The notes under the pieces: model-generated
Database searches by the model: none
Seen by the model: only the letters and a program-made list of their open reading frames with translations
Told to the model about the DNA's origin: nothing
Made by a program: the position numbers and the translations under genes
Origin: Anaeromassilibacillus sp. An250
Lineage (GTDB): Bacteria > Bacillota > Clostridia > Oscillospirales > Acutalibacteraceae
Length of the DNA: 64,000 bases
Direction: 5' to 3'
Assembly: GCF_002159845.1 (NCBI RefSeq)
Contig: NZ_NFJK01000011.1
Location: forward strand, 1 to 64,000
Shown here: positions 8,301-15,415 of the stretch, piece by piece
How positions within the stretch are numbered: position 1 is the stretch's first letter
Layout: each line of letters begins with the position of its first letter

Positions 8301-10910
8301 GAGCTGTTTGACCGTATGTTTGACATTCTCCCAACCTTTGGCGAGAAGCTGTGGAGCAGCTGCGAAGACTATGATGTGGCGGCGATCGACGCTTTGACGG
8401 AAGAAGTGCTGTATGCGCCGAACACCAACCCGACTTATGAAGTCGAGAGCAATACGCAGACGGTCCTGCGCTATGACTTCGAAGACGGCGTAGAAACACG
8501 CGATTCCTCTGCAAACGCATACAACCTGCTGGGCGAAGGCGTGAACGTATCCTATACGGACGGCCGCGACGGCAAAGCACTGACGTTGGCAGGCGGCGAG
8601 AGCTATGTAGAGACGCCGATTTCGGATGCGCGCATCAATACCACGCTGGACTTCTGGGTCAAGCGCGATGCCGATAGCGACGACAGCGAACAGATCCTGT
8701 TCGAGTCCCCGATCGGTGCGATCAAGGCCGTACAGAAAGAGACAGGAAAGTTTGGTTTCTCGCGCGACTTCCGTGACTATTCGTTTGACTACACATTGCC
8801 CAAGGGCGAGTGGGTACATATTACGATGGTCATGGAATTCACAAAAACCACCCTGTATGTCAATGGAGAAAAGGTTCATACCTTGGAGAATACGGCGACC
8901 GGCGGAAACCAGTGGGCGTCTTTGATCACCCCGCTGAACCGGATTGGCAGCACGACGGCAGCCTTTAAGGGCCAGATTGACGATGTGGCATTCTACACCT
9001 ATGCATCAGCTGCTGATCAGCTGAATGCACTGCCGGTTGACCTGCTGGATGCAGCGACAGGCGTCACCGTCCATGGCGATAGCGGCGTTTTGCCGGCAGA
9101 CAGCGAACTGTTTGTCGAAGACTTGTCCTCCGGGGCAGCCGTGGACGCACTGAAGAATTCCCTCGCAGGAACGCAGGAGCGCTTCAAGGCGTATGCCGTG
9201 GATGTACAGTCCGGCGGCGCAACAGTAACACCCAATGGCGTCGCAACGATTTCCGCACCGGTTCCGGCCCAGCTGAATCCGGATACCCTGCGTGTTGTCG
9301 AAGTATCCAATGACGGCGTGATCCGGAATGTGGATTGCACCGTGAAGAACGGCGTTGTTGTATGGCAGAGCGACCACTTCAATGCAGACAGCGCCTTTGC
9401 AGTGGTGGGAACCGTGGCATCTAGTTCCGTGGTAATCACCTATAACAGCAAAGACGTCACGCTGAAAGTGAATGGCGAGCCGCAGAAGATTGCCGACCTG
9501 CTCGGAAAATACGTCATAGAAGACATGACGGATGATATGCAGGTAGAGTTGACGTTTGAACCGCGCAGAGAGGGCGAGCAGTTCCGTGCTGTGACGGTCA
9601 ACGGCAAGACCGAAAATATCACCGGAAGCTCCTACACGTACACTGTGACGGCAAAAGACGTGGGAACCGAAAGCGATTTCCTGTTTGATGTCACAAACAA
9701 GACGATTCTGGAGCAGCTTTATGCATACGCCAAGACTTATGTCGATGATGGCACAGTGGATAAGCTGATCCCGAGCGTAAAAGAAGCGTTCATGAAGGCT
9801 TACGATGCTGCTGGAAAGATTATCGAAGACCCGGCGGCAACGCAGGCAGAGATCGACCAGGCGTGGAGCGACTTGCTGGATGTCATCCATTATTTGGACT
9901 TCCAGCCGGGCGATAAGAGCGCCTTGCAAGACCTGTACGATATTTTGAAGAACTTGTCCGAGAGCGATTATACCAGCACAAGCTGGGCGCCGTTCGCGGA
10001 AGCCCTGCAACAAGCAGCGGATGTCCTGGCGGACAACGAAGCGCTGGAAAACGACATCACCGCGGCATATGATGCCCTGCTGAATGCGGCTCAGGCCCTG
10101 GTAAAAGTTGCGGACCGCACTTCCTTGGATGCTGCGCTTGCAAAAGCAGAGACCGTGGCAAAAGATATCGAGGCTGGAAAGTACTTGCCGGATGGCCAGG
10201 AAGAATTCCAAACCGCTTATGCAGCGGCAAAAGCTTTGGATCAGAATGCCACGCAGTCTGCGATTGACGAAGCAGCCCAGGCATTGGTGAAAGCCATGCT
10301 GAACCTGCGGAAGATCCCGTCGAGAGAAGAATTGAAAGCATATATTGCAGAAATGGAACGCGTAGACCTGGACGCTTATACAGCGAGCAGTGCCGCAACG
10401 TTCCGGAGTGCGCTGGCTGCGGCAAAGGCGGTAGCAGCGGACGAAGAAGCGGATGGACAGATGCTGGCGACAGCGTTCTATCAGCTGCAAGATGCTGAAC
10501 AGGGCCTGGAAAAGGCGGAGACACCCGCTCCGAATCCTGGAAACGGATCGAAGGGTAGCACTTCCCAGAATTCCTCCAACGCATACGGCGCGGCAGGCGT
10601 AGTCTCTGCAGGCCAGAGCGTTGCAGCAGCCGGCGCATATGTGCGCAGCGATACGACCGTAAACTTTACGATGAAGCGTGGGCAGGCATACTGCTTTAAG
10701 ATGACAGTTTGCAACGGTGATAACACCATGGTCCCGAGCTTTACCGTGGGAGACGGCAGCGTGTTTAAGACGCAGTTCGTTGCACGGATTGGAAACGATT
10801 TCTACTATCGCATTTGGGCGGTGGGCGAGAGTGGCCAGTCCTCTGGCATCTATACCACCCTGCCGAATGGCGCACCGCAGAAGCACTGTGTGGTGACCAT
10901 CGGAGCGTAA
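2304..10910 (+). CDS. Giant secreted GH84 / CBM32 / GH20 beta-N-acetylhexosaminidase
   Basis: A 2,868-residue exported protein likely to strip terminal GlcNAc/GalNAc from mucin or other host glycans. In order: signal peptide (1-35); GH84 N-domain (about 45-185); GH84 barrel (about 186-480) with GFIEGFYG at 190-197, YGPKNDPYHR at 221-230 and the catalytic Asp pair D300-D301; helical linker; about six F5/8-type (CBM32-like) domains (about 640-1480), several starting NLAL; GH20 N-domain (about 1570-1700); GH20 barrel (about 1700-2050) with EFDTPGHS and the D1854-E1855 pair in GTDEY; concanavalin A-like domain (about 2055-2245); helical FIVAR-like repeats (about 2460-2730); a Ser/Gly linker and a C-terminal domain. 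I see no LPXTG motif. The start is the TTG at 2304, eight bases after AGAAGG. Family assignment is confident; the natural substrate is inferred. Confidence 0.95.
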   Translation: MKREGMLFKRIMGGVLSLTMTLSMVTSTMGTAFAAEKSEEDGYQIYPQVHYAGYGTDTLSLLDGVNVVLEDDLDSYTVSKAETVLEEHGIDATFSEVASEDQVNLFVGVHNDEGEDDAYLDGKYDASNSVDQIDGYVLSVNSADQTIAITGATSDAAFYGLVTLDQILNQADGEVRDLLIEDYASIAFRGFIEGFYGTWSHENRKSIMEYCGQFKMNSYLYGPKNDPYHRGQWKDPYPDDKLAELQELVELGRETKVQFVWAAHPGGSIDLGSEEDLQALLDKFDQLYSIGVRQFGLFFDDSSTDFTNLATFAAGVQAYIEEKGDVKPLIFCPQVYRKDDGTTGTQNHLKMLDEALPEDVQIMWTGDWVVSQVDQGMIDWFCEYANRPVYVWWNYPVNDLGRAGYAHMGPSNGLYPDVENISGLVSNPMNQAQISKVSLFSVADYTWNTHDYDSDASWQASFDWVIPDDPEAAEALRIFSQNSTYGWNPFNAPESAYILEDMEAFEQAYANGEDCTESGEILVDRFQELADAVETLKAYEGTNGISEELRPWLDKMGNIAVAARDTVQGLMDLDLVPLDNPDAIAMAQQALTDLRAQYQSATGTNSKVAASKEIMPFIENIQYLLECRIQLAQGEEPVPRGFGSFAINYAPMLDGSLSTATGTDKFSPAAKGAYFGVNLGQMTDITDVVITMDGTHYFKKGLLEWSADGKTWNEIGEYDTNIVSVEGLEIQAQYLRYTATDEFVDEFTGSPNRWINIKEFAINKLSEQPDTSKNLALHKPVTVSTDKPGFTPADAMTDGDMSTRWGASSGAYDPVQYAIVDLGEVYDIASFTSYFYGETSRAYLYKIYTSIDGNSYELCVDRSNNTTRGKVEDEAPEGTQARYVKMEVSQSNPQGYNASLYEFEVYAPEDKTVNLALNCNASASADNYGNTPEKAFDGRVAKDSRWAHENGGVGDWLQADLGKVCKIDSVKIFWEGITNYQVGYKVQLSNDGSEWTDVATVPIAEHEETKELVFDQQQEARYVRVLCTEHTGYPSVSIYELEVYGPDPDEEPVDEDVNLALGRFATASNDNYGNTPDKAVDGKVGKSNRWAVEGGGVGDWLQVDLRQVCKINSVKIFWEGFGSIDVGYKVQLSNDGKQWTDAATVPISEHEATKTITFEEQQEARYVRILCTEHSGYPSVSIYELEVYGPKPEPLPGDYHLDPANFAFGKTMTVSGEEISKGNVAANMTDGDLETRWAAADGSYPQWAMIDLGKEEEISQIDTLFYGTEERAYQYTISTSTDGDTFTPCIDRSENADSQWVTDVVPEGTTARYVQYTVTGLTGVSSGNASIYEVRIWAPDVSNINKAENRFAEASQTTPESSADYAVDGDLSTYWASGNVEDTASLEVTLPAAVPFNRLKLQWNNTDARVDFHIELSDNGTDWKSIYSVGEREMQAEEEFILDEQYTSKYVKLVIDAVEGGNGVELCEFGLYQDLDFVGKIDQAKNLLSSIELTDEDTKLEIPEMPEGVEVTYGGTDYEQVIDANRNILKPLVDTDVMVEYKLVSATNPDETILYEVPMTVPGQYDAALSQNAKPKVLPELQQWFGHTGDFEITENSRILLDPALDESYKDMADRFAEDYLDITGNPIQVEIGQDSAAGDFYFKPSDIELEKETYDMEIGDAVTIRMSTETAAFWSTRSILQILKQTGTTIPKGLVRDYPKYKVRGFMFDVARKPVSMDYLEMWVKQMSWYKMNDLNLHLSDNSFDCTYAGFRLESDVPGLSSTDLHYKKDEFRNFLLDSKAQGVNIVPEFDTPGHSLAFVWARPDLGRDGPNSSYLDVSNPETIEFIKSVWAEYMQEEDPVFLEDTVVNIGTDEYKGSNQEGKEAFRKYQDDLLRFIRDEMNHTPRLWGSQTENDGVTPITAENVQMYMWYVGYADAQEMYDKGYQMININDGDVYIVPGAGYYWDYLSKSHILNTYDPTKIYGGKLVVPAGDPQMLGGSYALWNDKTGGSDNGTTDVELFDRMFDILPTFGEKLWSSCEDYDVAAIDALTEEVLYAPNTNPTYEVESNTQTVLRYDFEDGVETRDSSANAYNLLGEGVNVSYTDGRDGKALTLAGGESYVETPISDARINTTLDFWVKRDADSDDSEQILFESPIGAIKAVQKETGKFGFSRDFRDYSFDYTLPKGEWVHITMVMEFTKTTLYVNGEKVHTLENTATGGNQWASLITPLNRIGSTTAAFKGQIDDVAFYTYASAADQLNALPVDLLDAATGVTVHGDSGVLPADSELFVEDLSSGAAVDALKNSLAGTQERFKAYAVDVQSGGATVTPNGVATISAPVPAQLNPDTLRVVEVSNDGVIRNVDCTVKNGVVVWQSDHFNADSAFAVVGTVASSSVVITYNSKDVTLKVNGEPQKIADLLGKYVIEDMTDDMQVELTFEPRREGEQFRAVTVNGKTENITGSSYTYTVTAKDVGTESDFLFDVTNKTILEQLYAYAKTYVDDGTVDKLIPSVKEAFMKAYDAAGKIIEDPAATQAEIDQAWSDLLDVIHYLDFQPGDKSALQDLYDILKNLSESDYTSTSWAPFAEALQQAADVLADNEALENDITAAYDALLNAAQALVKVADRTSLDAALAKAETVAKDIEAGKYLPDGQEEFQTAYAAAKALDQNATQSAIDEAAQALVKAMLNLRKIPSREELKAYIAEMERVDLDAYTASSAATFRSALAAAKAVAADEEADGQMLATAFYQLQDAEQGLEKAETPAPNPGNGSKGSTSQNSSNAYGAAGVVSAGQSVAAAGAYVRSDTTVNFTMKRGQAYCFKMTVCNGDNTMVPSFTVGDGSVFKTQFVARIGNDFYYRIWAVGESGQSSGIYTTLPNGAPQKHCVVTIGA

Positions 10911-11065
10911 GCAATTTTCCTTAGATGCGGAATCAGGCAACAGCCTGGCCGCTACTAGGCAACTATTTGTGTTCCTTTTCTAAATCGTCGCCGTCCGGGC
11001 AACCTCACCCCGGATGGCGGACGGGAATCCATAAGCGTTTTTTCTTCTTCCTTCCAAAATATAAA
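10911..11065 (+). other. Non-coding stretch after the hexosaminidase gene
   Basis: No gene is seen. A hairpin-forming sequence at 10991-11024 pairs CCGTCCG with CGGACGG, with inner CCGGG/CCCGG complementarity, but no T run follows, so its role is unclear. Confidence 0.4.
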
Positions 11066-11093
11066 AGGAGCCCGGCTTGTGCCGGGCTCCTTC
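11066..11093 (+). terminator. Terminator-type hairpin downstream of the hexosaminidase
   Basis: A perfect 11-bp stem AGGAGCCCGGC/GCCGGGCTCCT with loop TTGT, followed by a broken T-rich run. A second, weaker hairpin (CCACGTG...CGCGTGG) sits at 11112-11130. It probably ends the hexosaminidase transcript. Confidence 0.65.
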
Positions 11094-11263
11094 CTTATAT
11101 TTAAAGAAAACCACGTGATAGTCGCGTGGTTCAAAAGAAGGCTCGTGCCGATGATATAGAAAGAAAAACTCCTTCTGAATAAGTTTGCGGTCTGGAAACT
11201 GTAAGAAACAACAGAAGGAGGACATTCAAAAATAAATGACAAGCCGAGTTTCGCACATACAAC

Positions 11264-11473
11264 ATGGAATTGCAACCATCACATCGGATTGTCTATCGTA
11301 ATTTAAACAAATCAGGCCCATGGATTTATCAAAACGGGAAAATCATGTTTCATATGAGCTTGCCTCATGATGAAGTGTGTGATCTGATCGCCATGGCATC
11401 CGCGTTGAAGGATAGGAGGAACGTATTCTACAAAGAAAAAAGCGAGAAGTCAGATGGACTCCCTTGGGATTAA
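11264..11473 (+). CDS. Hypothetical 69-residue protein (weak)
   Basis: A short frame with a plausible soluble composition but no convincing ribosome site at its ATG. An AGAAGGAGG at 11213-11221 is too far upstream and lies nearer another short frame (11236-11301). Not recognised as any family. It could begin at an internal ATG (MFHMS...). A perfect AAAAGGAGG follows its stop, with no ordinary start codon at a suitable distance. Treat it as tentative. Confidence 0.25.
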   Translation: MELQPSHRIVYRNLNKSGPWIYQNGKIMFHMSLPHDEVCDLIAMASALKDRRNVFYKEKSEKSDGLPWD

Positions 11474-11640
11474 AAGGAGGCAACCATTCGAAAACCCTTT
11501 GCAGAACAGGGGAAGTACGGCATGGCATAAGGCCAATGAAAGGGAAAGGAATATGAACACCTTTGGAAGGGCAGACGGTAATGGGAATCCCTCTTCAAAG
11601 GCTGCAAAAAATAACGGCAAATAAGTCTCCCCGCCTGGAC

Positions 11641-11682
11641 ATAGCTACCGGCCAGCGCCTTACGGCGCTGGCCGGTAGCTAT
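11641..11682. repeat. Perfect 19-bp inverted repeat with a 4-base loop
   Basis: ATAGCTACCGGCCAGCGCC and its exact reverse complement flank a TTAC loop. No T run follows, but a second small hairpin (GGGCTTTTAGCCC) is immediately downstream. It lies 69 bp beyond the 3' end of the minus-strand amidase gene. It could be a bidirectional terminator or a dispersed palindromic repeat. Apart from a doubtful 23-codon frame at 11553-11624, nothing else is seen in 11,474-11,750. Confidence 0.8.
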
Positions 11683-11750
11683 GGGCTTTTAGCCCTGTGT
11701 AAACCACACATTCGACAGGTGGTTTTGATGGTCTATCATAAATATGGATT

Positions 11751-12794
11751 TCAAGCGGTTGGAGTGATCGGTCCTGTTTCCTCAGTGGAATCCCCTATGT
11801 ACTCTCCCTCAGCGGAAGCCACCGGGCCGCCGCCAATCTGCATGGTGGGCCCTGTCACGGTGACGGTGCAGCTCACAGATTGGCCCGTTGGAGTAGTAGC
11901 CGAAATTACTGTATCGCCAGCACTCATACCCAATACGAAGCCACCTTGGTCAACGGATGCAACCGCCGGGTTGCTGGAGCGCCAAGTCAAGGTTGGAACT
12001 GCCTGGCCGGTTGTAGAAGAGACATTTAAAATAATGGCAGTACCTGTGGAAAGGTTTGCAAAAATACGGTTCATAGAAAGGCCCGCAGCGACCGAAGTAC
12101 CGGAACTCCCCTGCGCATATGCGTTCACCGCGTCCGCTAAACTTTTAGCCATGGTGTTGATATTGCTCTTAATCCATGTGACGTCCTGCGCGTTATCGTG
12201 GAAAGCAGTTTCAATCAATGCATGGGGCATCGTAGGCAGGTACATCTCCATCAGCGCGTCGTTGTAGGCGAGCTTGATGTTGGATTTGTCTGGATAATTA
12301 AAATTCGATTGCAAAACTTTTGCAAAACGTAGGCTTTCCGAGCTCTTTGTATAATAGTAAATACGCGTGCCGCGGGTATTGCCGTTGGCGGCGTTGGAGT
12401 GGATCGCCAAATAGAGGTCGCATCCGGTATTTTTGGCTTCGTTCGCACGGTTGGTCAGGAAAGCTTTTTGGGTGGAAGAGGACCCCGTTTGCGCACCTGG
12501 CAGGACGTAGTCAATGCCGTAACTCTGCAAGTAGGGGATCATAGCGGTGGCAACCTGCCGCATATAGTATTCCTCGCTGCCGCTGCCGTCGCAATAGGGA
12601 TTCCAAGGCTGGGCAGACGGGCTTAGGTAGACCTTAAAGCGGCCGTTGGGACCATCGTATTGCTGGGTTGCGATGGTACGCTCCTGTGTAGGCTCTGCTG
12701 CCGCGGCCGCAGCGCTGCACAAAGATGCGGAAAACAGGCAGACGGTCAGGCCCAGGGCAACTGCGGAAACAAGTTTTTTCAGTATTCGGTTCAT
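11751..12794 (-). CDS. Secreted N-acetylmuramoyl-L-alanine amidase with Ig-like domain
   Basis: Peptidoglycan amidase of the zinc-dependent Amidase_3 type, cutting between MurNAc and L-Ala outside the membrane. The ATG at 12794 has GGAG ten bases upstream and gives a classic signal peptide (1-33). The catalytic domain spans about 53-240 with H132 (AIHSN) and the catalytic Glu E195 (ALIETAFHD). In the usual family the first zinc ligand is the His of a DPGHGG motif; here the strand reads VYLSPSAQ (55-62), a known variant form lacking that His. Residues about 250-330 form a bacterial Ig-like (BIG_2) domain, and the tail is unstructured. Monocistronic. A cell-separation, sporulation or scavenging role cannot be decided. 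Confidence 0.88.
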   Translation of the reverse strand: MNRILKKLVSAVALGLTVCLFSASLCSAAAAAAEPTQERTIATQQYDGPNGRFKVYLSPSAQPWNPYCDGSGSEEYYMRQVATAMIPYLQSYGIDYVLPGAQTGSSSTQKAFLTNRANEAKNTGCDLYLAIHSNAANGNTRGTRIYYYTKSSESLRFAKVLQSNFNYPDKSNIKLAYNDALMEMYLPTMPHALIETAFHDNAQDVTWIKSNINTMAKSLADAVNAYAQGSSGTSVAAGLSMNRIFANLSTGTAIILNVSSTTGQAVPTLTWRSSNPAVASVDQGGFVLGMSAGDTVISATTPTGQSVSCTVTVTGPTMQIGGGPVASAEGEYIGDSTEETGPITPTA

Positions 12795-12902
12795 CTTTCT
12801 TTCGCTCCATCCTCTCTTTAACACATCGGGTTGTTGAACAGTTCCAATTATATTACAAAAATTCTTTCAATACAACAGAAATTTTGTGATTATGTAAAGC
12901 AA

Positions 12903-12931
12903 TTGCATTTCCAACGCCAATCAGGTATACT
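12903..12931 (+). promoter_or_regulatory. Strong sigma-A promoter of mtnN
   Basis: TTGCAT, exactly 17 bases, then TATACT; the transcript would begin near 12,938, about 65 bases before the start codon. Confidence 0.7.
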
Positions 12932-12949
12932 GTAAAAAAATGGATTTTC

Positions 12950-12985
12950 AGACGGTTTTTTCCGAAGAAAACCGGTCTGTATTTT
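12950..12985 (+). terminator. Leader hairpin followed by T-rich stretch upstream of mtnN
   Basis: CAGACGGTTTT pairs with AAAACCGGTCTG (one bulge), followed by TATTTTT, within the predicted mtnN leader. It looks like an attenuator or 5' stabilising hairpin. No competing antiterminator arm was found. Confidence 0.4.
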
Positions 12986-13002
12986 TGAGAATGGTGGGAT
13001 GA

Positions 13003-13707
13003 ATGATGATCGGTATTATTGGTGCAATGGCGATTGAAGTAGAAGAAATTCTTGCAAAACTGGAACATCCACAGACGGAAACCATCAGTGGAATGGACTT
13101 TGTGCGCGGCGCCATCCAAGGGGTAGAGTGCGTTGTAGCGCGCTGTAATGTTGGGAAGGTCAATGCGGCGATCTGTGCGCAGACGATGATCCTGCGCTAT
13201 GCGCCCAGCCGGATTATCAACAGCGGCGTTGCCGGCGGAATCGGCGCGGATGTCAAGATCGGGGACCTGGTCCTAGCGGACGGTGCCATTCAGCACGATG
13301 TGGATACCACCCAGATCGGCGACCAGATTGGCATGGTATCCGGAATCAACTTGGTTGTCATCCCCACCTCCTCTGAAATGAATCGGGTGCTTGCCGAGGC
13401 TGCGAGACGCTGCGCGTACCAGGGAAACGTCCACATTGGGCGGATCGCCTCCGGGGACCAATTTATCAGCAGTGCAGAAAAACTTCATTGGATCGCCTCC
13501 ACCTTTGGGGCGGTTGCCTGTGAGATGGAGAGCGGAAGTATTGCGCAGGTGTGCTATATCAATGGAACCAAATACACAGCGGTGCGCTGTATTTCCGACA
13601 ATGCGGATAGCAACGCGGGCGTGGACTATGAGCAATTTTCCACCTTTGCCGCGCATCAGACAACCGAATTGCTTTGCACGGCGCTGCCAATGTTGGAAAA
13701 TATATAG
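13003..13707 (+). CDS. mtnN: 5'-methylthioadenosine/S-adenosylhomocysteine nucleosidase
   Basis: Hydrolyses MTA and SAH to adenine and the thioribose or homocysteine derivative, removing by-products of SAM-dependent reactions and autoinducer-2 synthesis in the cytosol. The 234 residues match the family length. Signature GIIGAMAIEVE carries the catalytic glutamate, SGVAGGI forms the purine/ribose pocket, ACEMESG binds ribose, and the SDNAD aspartate acts on the purine. Either ATG (13003 or 13006) is possible after GGTGGG; the second has better spacing. It lies in its own unit behind a strong promoter. Confidence 0.95.
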   Translation: MMIGIIGAMAIEVEEILAKLEHPQTETISGMDFVRGAIQGVECVVARCNVGKVNAAICAQTMILRYAPSRIINSGVAGGIGADVKIGDLVLADGAIQHDVDTTQIGDQIGMVSGINLVVIPTSSEMNRVLAEAARRCAYQGNVHIGRIASGDQFISSAEKLHWIASTFGAVACEMESGSIAQVCYINGTKYTAVRCISDNADSNAGVDYEQFSTFAAHQTTELLCTALPMLENI

Positions 13708-13817
13708 GAATCGAGCAAGCAGAAATCCCCTACCCATAAAACAAAAGAAACGGACCAGATCTTTCAAAAGATTTCAAAAGATTACAAAAAGTGACAGGGA
13801 AAAGGAGGCGGCAGGAT

Positions 13818-14411
13818 ATGAAGGTCATCGACATTTCGCGGGAGCTATTTTCTACACCGGTTTATCCGGGGGACCCGGAGCCTCGCCGTGAACTGGTGCG
13901 GCGCATGGAGCTGGGGGATTCATACAATCTCTCCGGGTTCTATACCGGGTGCCATTCTGCCACCCACGTGGATGCCCCCCGCCATTTTATCAACGACGGA
14001 AAGACGGTGGACGAGCTGGACCTGTCCCGGTTTATGGGGCGCTGCACAGTTGTGTCAGCACACGGGATTGTCACGGGGGCCGACATCGACCGTATCATGC
14101 CCTATTGCGAAAAGATCCTATTGTTCAAGGGCGGAGGGGAGGCTTACCTCTCCACAAGCGCTGCATTTGCCTTAGCTGCCGCCGGCGTGACGTTGGTTGG
14201 GACGGATGCCTGGAGCATCGGCGCGCCGCATGAGGAGGCGGGGCCGCATGTTGAACTCCTGGGTGCAGATATTCCCATTTTGGAGGGGTTGTGCCTGTCC
14301 CATGTGAAGGAGGGTACCTATACGTTGGTGGCGTTCCCACTCTACTTGAAGGGGGCGGAAGCCTCCCCTCTCCGGGCAGTGTTGTTGGCGGAAGACGGCG
14401 AAGCGGATTAA
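13818..14411 (+). CDS. Cyclase-family (kynurenine formamidase-like) metal hydrolase
   Basis: A 197-residue member of the cyclase/KynB fold, which binds a divalent metal through an HxGTHxDxPxH-type motif, here HSATHVDAPRHF (Gly changed to Ala). Family members hydrolyse aryl formamides or related amides; the substrate here is unknown and no tryptophan-degradation gene is nearby. ATG at 13818 is preceded by AAAGGAGG with nine-base spacing; the longer frame from 13791 would place that ribosome site inside the gene. It lies 110 bases after mtnN and may be cotranscribed. Confidence 0.85.
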   Translation: MKVIDISRELFSTPVYPGDPEPRRELVRRMELGDSYNLSGFYTGCHSATHVDAPRHFINDGKTVDELDLSRFMGRCTVVSAHGIVTGADIDRIMPYCEKILLFKGGGEAYLSTSAAFALAAAGVTLVGTDAWSIGAPHEEAGPHVELLGADIPILEGLCLSHVKEGTYTLVAFPLYLKGAEASPLRAVLLAEDGEAD

Positions 14412-14427
14412 ATTTTGAAAATCAAAC

Positions 14428-14459
14428 GGCGCGGCTCTGCTAAAAGCAGGGCCGCGCCA
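14428..14459. terminator. Bidirectional terminator between the cyclase gene and lexA
   Basis: A 14-bp GC-rich stem GGCGCGGCTCTGCT/AGCAGGGCCGCGCC with an AAA loop sits between converging genes. The right side is followed by only a weak T-rich stretch. Confidence 0.7.
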
Positions 14460-14482
14460 GTCTGTTTATAGGGGATGTTTGC

Positions 14483-15067
14483 TCATTTATAATAGCGGAT
14501 GCTTGCGACGACTTTTCCGATCACGGTGACGTCGGTCGCATAGATGGGTTCATACTCCGGGTTATCGGGCTGCAAGCGGATGCGGTCGGGCTCCCGATAC
14601 AGATATTTGACCGTCGCCTCATCCTCGATCAGGGCGACGACCATCTCCCCGTCCTCCGCTGTGGATACTTTGCGGGCAATCACAAGGTCCCCGTCCAGGA
14701 TGCCGGCGCATTTCATGCTTTCCCCGCGCACGCGCAGTGCAAAGTAGTCGTCGGCATTTTGGTTGGGCGGGCAGAAGGGGACATAACCCTCCACCTCTTC
14801 CACTGCGAGGATGGGCTGCCCCGCAGCCACACGGCCAACGACCGGCACCTGTACAGTGGGCTGCTCCCCCACAAGATGGATGGCGCGGTTGAGGCCGGCG
14901 TCGCGGCTGATATATCCCTCGCGTTCCAGTGTCTTCAGGTGCGCGTGGACGCTGGACGTGGATTTCAGGCCGGTCGCTTTGCAGATTTCCCGAACGGTCG
15001 GAGGAAGGCCGCCCTGTGCCCGGCTTTTTAAATAGTCGTATACTTTCTTTTGGCTTTCTGTCAACAT
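14483..15067 (-). CDS. lexA: SOS repressor LexA
   Basis: Represses DNA-damage genes and inactivates itself by RecA-stimulated cleavage. The 194 residues show an N-terminal winged helix (1-65; PTVREICKATG) and a C-terminal S24 peptidase domain. Cleavage would be between A82 and G83 in GRVAAGQP; the catalytic pair is S117 (RGESM) and K154 (ATVKYL). The ATG at 15067 follows a GAGGATG-type site. The promoter overlaps an AAACGTTT palindrome (see 15233-15262), which may be an autoregulatory site. Confidence 0.96.
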   Translation of the reverse strand: MLTESQKKVYDYLKSRAQGGLPPTVREICKATGLKSTSSVHAHLKTLEREGYISRDAGLNRAIHLVGEQPTVQVPVVGRVAAGQPILAVEEVEGYVPFCPPNQNADDYFALRVRGESMKCAGILDGDLVIARKVSTAEDGEMVVALIEDEATVKYLYREPDRIRLQPDNPEYEPIYATDVTVIGKVVASIRYYK

Positions 15068-15232
15068 ATCGCATCCTCACTTTCCTGGTGGTGGTTTTCG
15101 ATCCATTTCCGGAGCCATTCGGAAGAGCATGTTAGAAAAATAGATGGGCGCCTGCGAAGGCTTCTATCCATTGCCCCTTTATTATAGAGAAAGGCGGTAC
15201 ACATCTATGAAAATGGTTATTTTAATAATTCC

Positions 15233-15262
15233 ATTATAACACAGGCGGTCAAAAAATGTAAA
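15233..15262 (-). promoter_or_regulatory. lexA promoter with possible SOS operator
   Basis: On the minus strand TTTACA-N18-TATAAT gives a leader of about 160 bases. The palindrome AAACGTTT at 15260-15267 overlaps the -35. As AAAC-N4-GTTT it is a degenerate version of the GAAC-N4-GTTC box used by many Firmicutes, so LexA binding is only suggested. Confidence 0.5.
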
Positions 15263-15415
15263 CGTTTGTTTGTGAAACTTTCGAGGGATTTCTTCCCAAA
15301 GCGTCCCTTTTTGGCAATTTCTACGGAAATTCGTTCAAAAAATCTACTGAAATAGTTTAAAGAATATTCATAGCATCGTAACAACTCAAATCGGTAAAGT
15401 GAGTATAATAAGAAC

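Noticed and set aside
2322-10940. Long minus-strand ORFs (443, 402, 645, 556 and 644 codons) opposite the hexosaminidase gene
   Set aside because: They mirror the codon bias of the strong plus-strand gene, lack ribosome sites and domains, and read as low-complexity translations.
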